Positions 1 to 8,232 of a DNA stretch of 64,000 nucleotides are shown here, one piece after another. Numbering within the stretch: the stretch's first letter is position 1; each line of letters opens with the position of its first letter. The stretch is from Parabacteroides sp. (lineage in GTDB: Bacteria > Bacteroidota > Bacteroidia > Bacteroidales > Tannerellaceae), in assembly GCA_017481945.1 (NCBI GenBank), contig JAFUOJ010000024.1, forward strand, positions 62,001-126,000, written 5' to 3'. The notes under the pieces are model-generated. The model made no database searches. It was given only the letters and a program-made list of their open reading frames with translations, and was not told the DNA's origin. The position numbers and the translations under genes were made by a program.

Positions 1-1
1 G

Positions 2-1210
2 GATGGTACTTTGCAACCCATAAAAGGAGCCCTTCCGATAGCCATTAAAGCACGTGAAGCCGGTTTTAAAGGATTCATTGTTCCCAAACAAAACGCACGT
101 GAGGCTGCGGTTGTGAATCAACTGGATGTATATGGCGTCTCTACCATTAAAGAGGTAATAGAGTTTATTGCCGGGAAACGAGAATTAGAACCGACGATTG
201 TCAATACTCGTGAAGAGTTTTATGCAAAGCAAATGCAGTTTGAGTCCGATTTCTCGGATGTACGCGGACAAGAACATGTGAAGCGTGCGATGGAGGTGGC
301 GGCTGCAGGTAGCCACAATATCATCCTTATAGGCCCCCCGGGAAGTGGAAAATCGATGTTGGCGAAACGTCTACCCTCGATTTTACCCCCTTTTACGTTG
401 CAAGAATCATTGGAAACAACCAAGATTCATTCTGTTGCTGGAAAAATAGGAATTGAAACCTCTTTGATGACACAACGCCCTTTCCGTTCCCCTCATCATA
501 CGATTTCAAACGTCGCTATGGTTGGAGGAGGCAGTTTCCCACAACCGGGTGAGATTAGCTTGGCACATAATGGAGTCCTGTTTTTAGATGAATTACCGGA
601 GTTTAATCGAAATGTCTTGGAAGTAATGCGACAGCCTCTGGAAGATCGGACAATCACAGTGTCTCGTGCCCGTTTCTCAGTAGAATATCCGGCAAACTTT
701 ATGTTGGTCGCCTCCATGAATCCTTGCCCATGTGGGTATTATAATCATCCGGAAAGAACCTGTCTCTGTTCGTCTCACGCCGTTCAACGATATATGAGCC
801 GGGTGTCAGGACCTTTGTTGGATCGAATAGATATTCAAGTAGAGGTCGTCCCCGTTCCTTTTGAGAAAATTTCGGAGCAACGTCCTTCTGAACCCAGTGC
901 TGCGATACGGGAACGAGTAATGAAAGCCCGGTCTATTCAGGCGAAACGATTTGCCGGATGTGAAGGAATATACAGTAATGCACAAATGACAACAAAACTG
1001 TTACATGAGTATGCTGTCCCGGACGCAACCGGTTTAGCTTTGTTGAAAACGGCTATGAAACGACTGAATCTATCCGCCCGTGCATATGACCGAATATTGA
1101 AGGTCGCCCGAACAATTGCGGACTTAGAGGAGTCTCCTAAAATAGAATCTCGTCATTTAGCCGAAGCAATCAATTATCGAAATTTGGACCGAGAAACATG
1201 GGGAATGTAA
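2..1210 (+). CDS. YifB family Mg-chelatase-like AAA+ ATPase (ComM-like), 5' end cut by window
   Basis: The reading frame is open from the first bases of the window, so the N-terminus (about 110 residues if the protein has the usual length near 510) lies upstream. Visible parts are the end of the ChlI-like N-terminal domain (DGTLQPIKGALP), a Walker A motif GPPGSGKS, a Walker B GVLFLDELPEF, the family segment MRQPLEDRTITVSRA, a Cys-rich NPCPCGYYNHPERTCLC segment, and the C-terminal Mg_chelatase_C segment LSARAYDRILKVARTIADLE. YifB/ComM proteins are cytoplasmic hexameric AAA+ motors. In competent bacteria ComM drives branch migration during natural transformation; the role in Bacteroidales is less clear. 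The family call is firm and the biological role is inferred. Confidence 0.93.
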   Translation, partial: DGTLQPIKGALPIAIKAREAGFKGFIVPKQNAREAAVVNQLDVYGVSTIKEVIEFIAGKRELEPTIVNTREEFYAKQMQFESDFSDVRGQEHVKRAMEVAAAGSHNIILIGPPGSGKSMLAKRLPSILPPFTLQESLETTKIHSVAGKIGIETSLMTQRPFRSPHHTISNVAMVGGGSFPQPGEISLAHNGVLFLDELPEFNRNVLEVMRQPLEDRTITVSRARFSVEYPANFMLVASMNPCPCGYYNHPERTCLCSSHAVQRYMSRVSGPLLDRIDIQVEVVPVPFEKISEQRPSEPSAAIRERVMKARSIQAKRFAGCEGIYSNAQMTTKLLHEYAVPDATGLALLKTAMKRLNLSARAYDRILKVARTIADLEESPKIESRHLAEAINYRNLDRETWGM

Positions 1211-1229
1211 AAAAGAAACTATTTTTGCT

Positions 1230-1433
1230 ATGAGAAAAGAATTTGGAAAGTGGTTGATGGATGTTGCGAAGTATATGACAACTGCTATTTTGATATCTTC
1301 TGTCTTTAATGACGTTGAAGGGTTAAAGATGAAATTTATTTGTTCTATGCTATCCGCATTTACATTAGTGACAGGATTGTATCTTGTTAGAGATATTGAT
1401 AAGAAGTTTAATAAAAGAAATAGGAGGACTTAG
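1230..1433 (+). CDS. Small two-helix membrane protein (DUF6722-like), module copy 1
   Basis: A 67-aa protein starting MRKEFGKWLMDVAKY, with two hydrophobic helices (about residues 15-27 and 35-53) and a basic tail. It begins 19 bp after yifB and is followed after 1 bp by a 35-aa single-helix gene. The N-terminal pattern K-E-x-G-K-(W/F)-x-x-D-x-A-K is shared with the protein at 20154-20339, and more loosely with 17560-17805. I recall this as the DUF6722 type but cannot verify that. Function is unknown; a membrane-stress, toxin-like or structural role is possible. Confidence 0.75.
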   Translation: MRKEFGKWLMDVAKYMTTAILISSVFNDVEGLKMKFICSMLSAFTLVTGLYLVRDIDKKFNKRNRRT

Positions 1434-1434
1434 T

Positions 1435-1542
1435 ATGAATGATGCTATTTTCGCATATTCGTTTGTAGCTCTAATAGCTACTGTCGGTTTTATTTATTTT
1501 AAAATAGAAGATTATAGAAATAGTAAAAAGAAAGGACACTAA
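1435..1542 (+). CDS. 35-aa single-helix membrane microprotein, partner of module copy 1
   Basis: Reads MNDAIFAYSFVALIATVGF and continues IYFKIEDYRNSKKKGH. It has one transmembrane helix (about residues 5-22) and a strongly basic C-terminus. The start lies 1 bp after the stop of the preceding gene, and AGGAGG at 1422-1427 inside that gene is a good ribosome-binding site at 7 bp spacing. The same gene pair recurs at 17447-17805 and 20038-20339, which argues that this short frame is real. A hairpin terminator begins inside its last codons. Function unknown. Confidence 0.65.
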   Translation: MNDAIFAYSFVALIATVGFIYFKIEDYRNSKKKGH

Positions 1543-1554
1543 AAGTCCTTTCTT
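1528..1554. terminator. Bidirectional hairpin terminator between convergent genes
   Basis: A perfect 10-bp stem AAGAAAGGAC / GTCCTTTCTT with a 7-nt loop. It overlaps the 3' end of the 35-aa gene and the stop codon of the convergent AraC gene, so it can serve both strands. Confidence 0.7.
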
Positions 1555-2401
1555 AACTATTTCTATATTCTAAAGGTCCTACCCCCACATGCCGTTTAAA
1601 ATATTTACCAAAAAAAGACATATTCGTGAAGTTTAGGGAATAAGCAATGTCATGAATACTAAGATTCGTCGATTTTAGTTGCGCCTTAGCGTCCATAATC
1701 ACCATAGAAGAGATAATCTCCGTACATGTTTTCCCAGAAACCTGCTTGACGGTAGTACAAAGATGAGCCTGCGTAATCCCCAACTTCTCTGCATAAAAAG
1801 AAACGTTCCGCTCTTGGCTGTAGTTCTGCATAACCAGTTGCATAAAATCCTTATGGATCAGTTCACTCTTAGACAAACTCTTTTGAGTAGAAGCCTTGTC
1901 TTTATAAAGCGTTTTAAGACCAAGCAATATGCCGGAAAGAAAATGACTGATTAAAGGTTTCCCGATTTTCCCTTCGAACTGATTGAATAACTTAAGGATA
2001 AGCGAAAAATAATCTTTCATCAAATAGGCCGGCTTTTCTTGTATCGAGAGAACCGGATTCTCCTTGATCATGTAGAAAATATTGGAAATAGGTTTAAGCC
2101 CATTATTCTCTCCGACAAATTGAGAAGAGAAACCCATTACAAAGATTTGTATATCCCCTTCCACTTTATGAATTTGCAAGATAGTCCCAGGCAGAATCGT
2201 CACAAAATCGTAAGGCTTGATCTGGTAACGGGTCAAGTTGATAGACCCCTCAATATTCCCCTGCATACAGAATACAAAAATCAAAGCCTTGATACGGCAA
2301 GGAAAGTTTGTGTACAAGTTCAATATGTCCCGACTAATATCCGTTCCAATAATCCAATCTACCGGAATATCTATTTTAGGAAGTTCATTATCCATAACCA
2401 T
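1553..2401 (-). CDS. AraC family transcriptional regulator
   Basis: A 282-aa protein. Residues about 1-170 form an AraC-type sensor domain with a cupin-like stretch (YQIKPYDFVTILPGTILQI). Residues about 185-282 form the double helix-turn-helix: first HTH around NVSFYAEKLGITQAHLCTTV, second ending in SIHDIAYSLNFTNMSFFGKY followed by FKRHVGVGPLEYR, the canonical AraC signature. Two starts are possible, ATG at 2401 or 2395; the -7 box at 2419-2426 leaves only a short leader for either. It is divergent from the Rpn nuclease gene and convergent with the tiny membrane genes. Its ligand and regulon cannot be told from the sequence. Confidence 0.9.
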   Translation of the reverse strand: MVMDNELPKIDIPVDWIIGTDISRDILNLYTNFPCRIKALIFVFCMQGNIEGSINLTRYQIKPYDFVTILPGTILQIHKVEGDIQIFVMGFSSQFVGENNGLKPISNIFYMIKENPVLSIQEKPAYLMKDYFSLILKLFNQFEGKIGKPLISHFLSGILLGLKTLYKDKASTQKSLSKSELIHKDFMQLVMQNYSQERNVSFYAEKLGITQAHLCTTVKQVSGKTCTEIISSMVIMDAKAQLKSTNLSIHDIAYSLNFTNMSFFGKYFKRHVGVGPLEYRNS

Positions 2402-2418
2402 TTATCTTAAAATTGGGG

Positions 2419-2426
2419 CAAATATA
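2419..2426 (-). promoter_or_regulatory. Promoter -7 element for the AraC gene
   Basis: The minus strand reads TATATTTG, a perfect match to the Bacteroidales TAnnTTTG -7 element, 17 bp upstream of the first possible start. No clear -33 box was seen. Confidence 0.55.
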
Positions 2427-2443
2427 AAGAAAAAAGTATGTAC

Positions 2444-2473
2444 TTGTAAATACCAATATTATACTTATATTTG
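2444..2473 (+). promoter_or_regulatory. Promoter for the Rpn nuclease gene
   Basis: TTG at 2444-2446, a 19-bp gap, then TATATTTG at 2466-2473 fits the Bacteroidales -33/-7 arrangement and points towards the gene at 2532. It is divergent from, and close to, the AraC promoter, so the AraC protein could control both; that is inference. Confidence 0.55.
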
Positions 2474-2531
2474 CCGTATCTAAATATCCATTAATAAGTA
2501 AATAGTAATAATCTGTTAAAACTTTAAAACT

Positions 2532-3596
2532 ATGAAGTATTTAAATCCGAAAGCTGATCTTACGTTTAAACGTGTATTTGGTGAACATCCCGATTTGGTA
2601 AAAAGTTTGCTAAATGCCCTATTGCCCCTTGCTCCTGACCAAGAAATTGAAGACATCGAGTATTTAAGTCCGGAGATGGTCCCAGAGACCCCTTTGCGGA
2701 AAGACAGTATTGTCGATGTCCGCTGTAAAGATAAAAAAGGTCGTCAGTTTATTGTTGAAATGCAAATGATCTGGACCCCGGAGTTCAAGCAGCGTGTTCT
2801 GTTTAACGCTTCAAAAGCCTATGTACGCCAAGTATGGGCCGGAGAGCATTATGAATTGTTACAACCCGTCTATTCTCTGAATTTAGTGAATGATATTTTT
2901 GAACCCTCTCTCGAAGGATATTATCATCACTACACAATGATTCATGTTGAACATTCAGACCGCGTAATAGACGGCCTCCAGTTGATTTTTGTAGAGCTGC
3001 CCAAGTTCAATCCTCAAACCTATTCGGAAAAGAAAATGCAGGTGCTCTGGCTCCGTTATCTTACGGAGATCAACGAGTACACAAAGGAAGCTCCGGAAGA
3101 GCTGTTGGCCAATCCGGATGTAAATAAAGCCTTAGTTGAGTTGCAGCAGTCTGCCTTTTCAGAAGCACAACTTTTAGGATATGAACGCTTCTGGGACATG
3201 GTGAATGTTGAACGCCTCTATTATCGATATGCTGAACGTCGCGGAACAGAAAGAGGCATGCGCAAAGGTCTCAGACGAGGTCTTAAGCGAGGTCTCCAAA
3301 AGGGCCTTGAACAAGGAATGCAACAGGGTATGGAGCAAGGCCTTCAGCAAGGTATGGAGCAGGGCCTCCGACAAGGCCTTGAACAAGGTCTCCAAAAAGG
3401 CATAGAAGAGGGAATGCAGCAAGGCATAGAACAAGGTCGTCAACAGGGTCTTGAACAAGGCCTTCAGCAAGGCATAGAACAAGGCCGTCTCGCTGAGCAG
3501 CAGCGAATCGCCTTCAATATGAAGAAGCAAGGTGTCCCTACCGACATAATCGCCCAAAGCACCGGGCTCCCCATTCTGGAGATAGATTTATTATGA
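2532..3596 (+). CDS. Rpn family recombination-promoting nuclease / PD-(D/E)XK 'putative transposase' with GxxX repeat tail
   Basis: A 354-aa protein. The N-terminus MKYLNPKADLTFKRVFGEH is the family signature. The catalytic PD-(D/E)XK core is seen as SIVDVRC ... FIVEMQM (Asp in one strand, E-x-Q in the next). Rpn proteins are metal-dependent endonucleases that raise RecA-independent recombination; in enteric bacteria variants of the rpn locus have been linked to phage defence. Residues 238 to about 321 are an uninterrupted run of 21 GxxX tetrads rich in Gln, Glu, Lys and Arg, predicted to form a long charged helix. The C-terminus (residues about 322-354) ends with a short helical NMKKQGVPTDIIAQSTGLP motif common in this family. 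It has its own promoter and a strong terminator. Confidence 0.92.
   Translation: MKYLNPKADLTFKRVFGEHPDLVKSLLNALLPLAPDQEIEDIEYLSPEMVPETPLRKDSIVDVRCKDKKGRQFIVEMQMIWTPEFKQRVLFNASKAYVRQVWAGEHYELLQPVYSLNLVNDIFEPSLEGYYHHYTMIHVEHSDRVIDGLQLIFVELPKFNPQTYSEKKMQVLWLRYLTEINEYTKEAPEELLANPDVNKALVELQQSAFSEAQLLGYERFWDMVNVERLYYRYAERRGTERGMRKGLRRGLKRGLQKGLEQGMQQGMEQGLQQGMEQGLRQGLEQGLQKGIEEGMQQGIEQGRQQGLEQGLQQGIEQGRLAEQQRIAFNMKKQGVPTDIIAQSTGLPILEIDLL
3243..3494 (+). repeat. In-frame 12-bp repeat tract (about 21 units) in the Rpn gene
   Basis: Degenerate 12-bp units of the type GGCCTTGAACAA / GGTATGGAGCAA encode GxxX tetrads. Because the unit is a multiple of three, expansion or contraction keeps the frame and only changes the length of the helical tail. 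Confidence 0.9.
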
Positions 3597-3615
3597 AATA
3601 GCATACCCCCCCCTC

Positions 3616-3649
3616 GCCCTCAAGCCTCCCCTCCTTGAGGGCTTTTTTT
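3616..3649 (+). terminator. Rho-independent terminator after the Rpn gene
   Basis: A 9-bp stem GCCCTCAAG / CTTGAGGGC with a 9-nt loop, followed by seven T residues, 20 bp after the stop codon. Confidence 0.85.
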
Positions 3650-3791
3650 GCTCTCTATTTTCCCTTTTCTTTCTCTTTGAAACCTTCCGGAAACGATAAA
3701 TAGGACAGTGAGGAGAGGCGAATTGTCTGATTTTAGGGGGAGGAGTAGGGGCGATTTTTAAAAAGAGAACAGATAATAGAATAAATAGACC

Positions 3792-3822
3792 TTGTAGAGG
3801 TTAAACATTCGTAGTTACTTTG
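3792..3822 (+). promoter_or_regulatory. Probable promoter of the DUF4493 lipoprotein operon
   Basis: TTG at 3792, a 20-bp gap and TTACTTTG at 3815-3822 (one mismatch to TAnnTTTG), about 50 bp before the first lipoprotein start. Confidence 0.45.
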
Positions 3823-3871
3823 CACCGGATTCAGAATATTAAAACGAAAAAAAGAAGAAGTATATTAATAA

Positions 3872-4717
3872 ATGAGTATGAAAAATTTGAACCTATTAGT
3901 AAAAGGTATGGTAAGTCTCCTTTTGGGCGGCTTATTGGTGACCTCTTGCCAGAGCGAGGATTTCGACGGTCCGGTGCAGGCTAAAGGAAAAGGAACGGTT
4001 ACGTTGAACTTGAAGATGGATTCTTCTTTTGGAACCTCTACAAAGGCAATTTCAGAAGCAGATAGTTTGAAGTATCATGATAAAAATAACTATACCGTTG
4101 AGATTTTGAAGGCCAATGAAGATGAATCTGTTGTTGTATCAGAATTGTATCCCAATTTGGAGGATTCTTATACATTGGATTTAGGTTCGTATATCGCCAG
4201 AGCATATTACGGAGAAAACTATAAAGATGTGAAAGCTACTCAAGATGGTTACTACGTTGTAGGAGAACAAACATTCACTATGGATGTAAATGAAGACAAC
4301 GAAGTAGAATCCAAATCTATCTCTTTGACCTGTTCACCGACACACGCAAAGCTGATTGCAAACTTCGACGTGGAAGAGATGGACAAATACTTCTCAGATT
4401 ATTATGTGACTTATAAAGTAGGAACTACTGAAACTTCCAAAGTAAATAATATGGATCCTTGGTATCTGTTAGTTAATAAAGCAGGTGAGACGGTAACTGC
4501 TACCATTCATCTGACATTAGTTGATGGAGACTCTTATACAGTGAATAAAGATTTTGTTTCAACAAAAACAAAGACTTTAAAACCGAATGAATCTTGGACG
4601 TTGGAAATCGCTCCGACATACGAACAGAAAACAGGAGACTTAGGTATTAACATCACAATCGACGAGACAACCGAAGATCATGAGATTGTAATTACTGTTC
4701 CTTCAGATTGGGTATAA
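3872..4717 (+). CDS. DUF4493-type surface lipoprotein 1
   Basis: A 281-aa exported lipoprotein: hydrophobic signal followed by lipobox LVTSC (Cys26), an acidic linker QSEDFDGP, a first beta strand GTVTLNLKM, then Thr57-Lys58 (STKAI) and a DUF4493-like beta domain to about residue 230. The start is ATG 3872 or in-frame ATG 3878. It is first in a run of seven related genes on the same strand. By family knowledge such proteins are secreted and lipid-anchored in Bacteroidales; no enzyme motif is visible, so a structural or adhesive role is inferred. The Asp-rich C-terminus fits a surface-exposed protein. Confidence 0.8.
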   Translation: MSMKNLNLLVKGMVSLLLGGLLVTSCQSEDFDGPVQAKGKGTVTLNLKMDSSFGTSTKAISEADSLKYHDKNNYTVEILKANEDESVVVSELYPNLEDSYTLDLGSYIARAYYGENYKDVKATQDGYYVVGEQTFTMDVNEDNEVESKSISLTCSPTHAKLIANFDVEEMDKYFSDYYVTYKVGTTETSKVNNMDPWYLLVNKAGETVTATIHLTLVDGDSYTVNKDFVSTKTKTLKPNESWTLEIAPTYEQKTGDLGINITIDETTEDHEIVITVPSDWV

Positions 4718-4745
4718 TTGTAGAATAATAGTTAGTAAGAAAAAT

Positions 4746-6077
4746 ATGAGACTACATAATTATATAGTATTAGGAGCCGCTCTATGGATGAGTTTGGTTT
4801 CCTGCGAGACGAGAGAAGCTATTACTGGAGACGATACTAATTTAGCTGCTGGTACAGGTGCTTTGGCTTTAAGTGTCAATGCTAAAGACCCCGTTTCAAC
4901 GAAATCAGGTGTGAGTACTTCTGATTTCCCGGTAATCATTTCAACCGCAGAGGGAGAAATCGTCAAAGAATATGATAAGGTAAAGAACTTGCCGGAGGCA
5001 ATTACTTTAGAAGTAGGTGATTACGTAGTAGACGCCCATTCTTCTTATGTATTAGAAAAAGAAATGGATAAAGCATACTATGCAGGTAGTGCCGAGTTGG
5101 AAATTAAAAACCAAATAACCAGTACAGCAGTGGTGACTTGTACACGTCAGAATACACGTATTCGTATGGAGTACACCTCTGATTTCTTGAATGCTTTCAA
5201 AAGCTGGTATATTACAGTAAACGATGGTTCTGATTCTGTTCTTGAGTATACAAATGACAACAAATCTCCAGATGATGTATATTGGTATTTTGAACCGAAT
5301 ACGGTTGAAAAGATTAAGGTAGAGATTGTGGCTGTTACAGCAGAGGGACAGTCTATCACTGATAATCGTACTTTCACGAAGGCGGACGCGGTTGAAAAAT
5401 ATGAAGATGAAGATTATACAACAGATGAACGTTATTTTGCCGGAGGAGACGCTTTGCACATTAAGTTAGGTGCAGCTTCTCTTGACGCTCCGACTGAAGG
5501 TACTGTAACCGGAGTTGATATTAGCGTTGATATTCAGTTTGATGGCTCTACAAATCCTGTTGAGATTCCGGTAGAAGATGTGATTCCGGTAGAACCGACT
5601 GATCCGGATACGCCAAATACTCCTGGAGAAGATAATGAAGAAAATGCTGGTGACCCCAATAATTTAATTACGATTTCAGACGCTGCTGGTGCTAATTATT
5701 TGGAAACAGGTGTAACCTTTAAAAAAGGTGATTCTAATCCTGATCCGGCAGTTAAAGTCCTAATGAATGTAACAAAAGGAATAAAAGAAATGTGGGTTTA
5801 TGCAGATGCTGGTAATGATGGTTTTAAAGAAGACCTTAAAGTTTTAGCTACTGCTCCTGGTATTGATTTAGCTTCGGAAGATGCAGCAAGTTTAGCTTTT
5901 GCATTTAATAATAATTTACCTGAAGTTGGTAGTACTTCTTTTGAGTTTGAGTTAACAGGTACTTTGTTGAATTTGATGGCAAATTTTGGAGCAGGAAAAC
6001 ATACTTTTAATTTGAAAGTGATTGATCAAGAAAATAATTATGATACAGCTAAGTTAGTTGTAACTATAACGGAATAA
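4746..6077 (+). CDS. DUF4493-type surface lipoprotein 2 with a second C-terminal beta domain
   Basis: A 443-aa lipoprotein with lipobox SLVSC (Cys20), first strand GALALSVNA, then Thr52-Lys53 and a DUF4493-like domain to about residue 270. A Pro/Asp/Glu-rich hinge (PVEPTDPDTPNTPGEDNEEN, about residues 280-305) leads to a separate C-terminal beta domain of about 135 residues that ends in a typical Ig-like last strand (YDTAKLVVTITE). The DNA for the C-terminal domain is more AT-rich than the N-terminal part. It starts 28 bp after gene 1 and ends 4 bp before gene 3, so co-transcription is likely. Ligand and function are unknown. Confidence 0.78.
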   Translation: MRLHNYIVLGAALWMSLVSCETREAITGDDTNLAAGTGALALSVNAKDPVSTKSGVSTSDFPVIISTAEGEIVKEYDKVKNLPEAITLEVGDYVVDAHSSYVLEKEMDKAYYAGSAELEIKNQITSTAVVTCTRQNTRIRMEYTSDFLNAFKSWYITVNDGSDSVLEYTNDNKSPDDVYWYFEPNTVEKIKVEIVAVTAEGQSITDNRTFTKADAVEKYEDEDYTTDERYFAGGDALHIKLGAASLDAPTEGTVTGVDISVDIQFDGSTNPVEIPVEDVIPVEPTDPDTPNTPGEDNEENAGDPNNLITISDAAGANYLETGVTFKKGDSNPDPAVKVLMNVTKGIKEMWVYADAGNDGFKEDLKVLATAPGIDLASEDAASLAFAFNNNLPEVGSTSFEFELTGTLLNLMANFGAGKHTFNLKVIDQENNYDTAKLVVTITE

Positions 6078-6081
6078 GATT

Positions 6082-7932
6082 ATGAAAAAGATATATTCTA
6101 TAATATCGTTTTTTATTTTCACATTGATGATTTCTTGTCAGAGTGAGGATATTACAAACGGACTAACAAGCGATATGGGGTATTTACGTTTGAATGTAAA
6201 TACATCAAGTTCTACAACGACAAAGGGAGAGGATGGTCTTCCTGAAGGATATGACCCCAAGCAATTGTTTGTAGCGATCTTAGACGCTAAAGGAGATACA
6301 GTACAGTCTACAGACGATTTTAAAGAAAACTGGGGAAATGGAAAAAGCTTTCAATTGAAAGTGGGTACGTACACTATTACGGCTAATTCCAATGGATTCG
6401 ATGGTTCGACAGCGCGTCATGGAGAGAACCCCTACTATGCAGGAGATACAACTGTTGTAATTACTGCAGGTAAAGAAATTGCTGCTGATCTTGTTTGCCG
6501 ATTGGCAGATGTAAAGATAACGGTTCAGTATGAATCCTCTTTTGTAAAGGCTTTTTCAGCAGCAAATGTGAAAATTAGACCGGAAGTATCAACTGTAACC
6601 GCTTTGAATTTCTCGCTGAATGGAGATGTAACTGTGGGGTATCTGCCGGTAAGTGATTTTACTGCCGGAATTCAAGTTACAAATATGGCAGGCGTTACTA
6701 ATTCTAAAGATACGCTGATTTCTGGGGTACAAGCACGTGACCACTATATCTTTATCTATAGAGTAGATTTAGAAGGAGATGGAAAGATTGAAGTCGAAGC
6801 AGATGATTCACAACGGGTTTATACTTACATCTTCCCGGTAACTACAACTCCGTCTACCTCTGTAAAAGTAGAGAGTGCAAATGCATGGAGTAACTTTGCT
6901 TACCTGTCAGGTACTGTGACTCCAAAGGATCCTGCAGCGGTGGTTCCGGCTGGAAATGTGACTTTTGAATACCAGTTGGCAAGTGCGGATGAAGATTCAG
7001 ATCCGTGGACAACATTGGCGGCAGAAGCAGACGGTACAAATACATACAAAGCTACTTTGAAGAATTTAACTCCGGGTACAAGTTATAGATACCGTTTGGT
7101 TTGTGAATGGGATGGAGAAACTCCGGTAAGTTCAGCGAAGTCATTTACAACGGAAACTCAACGTTTGTTCCCATATGGAAGTATGGAAAATTGGTATAAG
7201 GATGACAAGATTCCAATGTTAGGTGTAATAGATGATGATGATGATTTTTGGGATACAAGTAACCCTGGATCGGATATTGCAAGTATATATCCTACATATA
7301 GTGTTACATCCCCTATTCATGGAGGGACTTATGCTGCTTGTTTGAATACAGAAGGTGTGGATATTGATATATTTGGTATTCATAAATTAGCTGCAGCAAG
7401 TTTATATTCGGGAGCATTTAATGGTTTGGTAGGAACGAGTGGCGCTAAACTTGATTGGGGACGTAAATTTACAGCTCGTCCGACTCAAGTAAAAGGATGG
7501 TATCAGTACACAACGGGTAATGCTGATTATACCGGTAGTCATCTTTCAAGTAGTGATTATGATTTATGGTCTGCTTACGTTGTTTTAGTTAAAAAGAAGA
7601 CGAATGTTGATAGTGACTTTGTTTTACAGGTAAATAATACCGACATGGATAATTTCCCACAATTTGCCAGCGATTTTGCTAGCGGTGAGACAAATGATAA
7701 TTACGACATCATTGCTTATGGTGGATTGTCTGATGATTTCTGTAAACAGCAGGTAAGTAGTTGGACTGAATTTTCAATTGATTTGACGTATGCTAATTTA
7801 ACGGAGAAACCGACACATATTATTATTGTGATTTCTTCCAGCAAATACGGAGATTATTTTGAAGGTAGTACAAGCAGCTTGCTTTACTTAGACGATTTGG
7901 AATTTGTTTATGGCGAGCCTACTTTAAAATAG
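6082..7932 (+). CDS. DUF4493 / Fn3-like / PCMD-domain surface lipoprotein 3
   Basis: A 616-aa lipoprotein with lipobox LMISC (Cys19), first strand YLRLNVN, Thr47-Lys48 (TTTKGED) and a DUF4493-like domain to about residue 260. An Fn3-like segment follows (about 265-350; TYKATLKNLTPGTSYRYRLV), then a PCMD (putative carbohydrate metabolism) domain from about 360. Typical PCMD features are NWYKDD ... FWDTSNPGSD, the central LVGTSGAKLDWGRKF, and a conserved ending ISSSKYGDYFEGSTSSLLYL followed by DDLEFVY. PCMD domains are jelly-roll-like and thought to bind carbohydrate, but no activity is established. The last gene before repeat array A. Confidence 0.82.
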   Translation: MKKIYSIISFFIFTLMISCQSEDITNGLTSDMGYLRLNVNTSSSTTTKGEDGLPEGYDPKQLFVAILDAKGDTVQSTDDFKENWGNGKSFQLKVGTYTITANSNGFDGSTARHGENPYYAGDTTVVITAGKEIAADLVCRLADVKITVQYESSFVKAFSAANVKIRPEVSTVTALNFSLNGDVTVGYLPVSDFTAGIQVTNMAGVTNSKDTLISGVQARDHYIFIYRVDLEGDGKIEVEADDSQRVYTYIFPVTTTPSTSVKVESANAWSNFAYLSGTVTPKDPAAVVPAGNVTFEYQLASADEDSDPWTTLAAEADGTNTYKATLKNLTPGTSYRYRLVCEWDGETPVSSAKSFTTETQRLFPYGSMENWYKDDKIPMLGVIDDDDDFWDTSNPGSDIASIYPTYSVTSPIHGGTYAACLNTEGVDIDIFGIHKLAAASLYSGAFNGLVGTSGAKLDWGRKFTARPTQVKGWYQYTTGNADYTGSHLSSSDYDLWSAYVVLVKKKTNVDSDFVLQVNNTDMDNFPQFASDFASGETNDNYDIIAYGGLSDDFCKQQVSSWTEFSIDLTYANLTEKPTHIIIVISSSKYGDYFEGSTSSLLYLDDLEFVYGEPTLK

Positions 7933-7974
7933 TAAATAGCTCCAATTATATAACAGAATCTAAATAATTTCCCC

Positions 7975-7982
7975 TATCTTTG
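7975..7982 (+). promoter_or_regulatory. Promoter -7 element ahead of array A and the DUF6261 gene
   Basis: TATCTTTG matches TAnnTTTG exactly. Transcription would start near 7989 and run through the hairpin array into the gene at 8233, giving a leader of about 240 nt. No -33 box is obvious. Confidence 0.5.
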
Positions 7983-7984
7983 CC

Positions 7985-8190
7985 CGGAAACCTACTTTCA
8001 GCGAAAGGAAGGTTTCCGAGGTTTCGGAAAGGGCTAATTCAGTAAAAAAAGGGCTTCCGGAGTTCCGGAAGCCCTCAAATAGGCAAAAAATAGCTTTCCG
8101 GAGTTCCGGAAAGGGTAAATTCGCTGAAAAATAGGTTTCCGGCGTGTCGGAAGGCTTCCTTTCGCTGAAAGGAGAATTTCCGCCGAAGCT
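7985..8190. repeat. Array A: 41-bp tandem units with TTCCGG...CCGGAA dyads
   Basis: Fills the gene-free interval 7933-8232. Dyad centres lie at about 8021.5, 8062.5, 8103.5, 8144.5 and 8183 (steps 41, 41, 41, 39). Unit cores include TTTCCGA-GGTT-TCGGAAA, AGGGCTTCCGGA-GT-TCCGGAAGCCCT (12-bp stem) and CTTTCCGGA-GT-TCCGGAAAG (9-bp stem). Between cores sits a second small dyad TTCGCTGAA (8120-8128 in the clearest unit), half a period from its neighbours. At the left edge 7985-8018 forms a two-tier hairpin, CGGAAACCT / AGGTTTCCG with an inner CTTTC / GAAAG. Confidence 0.85.
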
Positions 8191-8232
8191 GAAAAGTGTA
8201 TTTTTTTAATTTACCGTTTAAATTTTTGTACG

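Noticed and set aside
1220..1227. TATTTTTG, a perfect -7 match after yifB
   Set aside because: It ends 2 bp before the start codon of the 67-aa gene, so transcription would begin inside the gene; likely chance in AT-rich sequence.
3174..3557. 127-aa minus-strand frame opposite the Rpn gene
   Set aside because: Leu/Ala/Phe-rich shadow produced by the 12-bp repeat tract of the sense gene.
2532..3596. Insertion-sequence transposase
   Set aside because: The Rpn family is sometimes named 'putative transposase', but no terminal inverted repeats or target duplication were seen at its ends, and it has its own promoter and terminator.
7985..8190. CRISPR array
   Set aside because: The units are continuous imperfect repeats without unique spacers, and no cas gene is present in the window.
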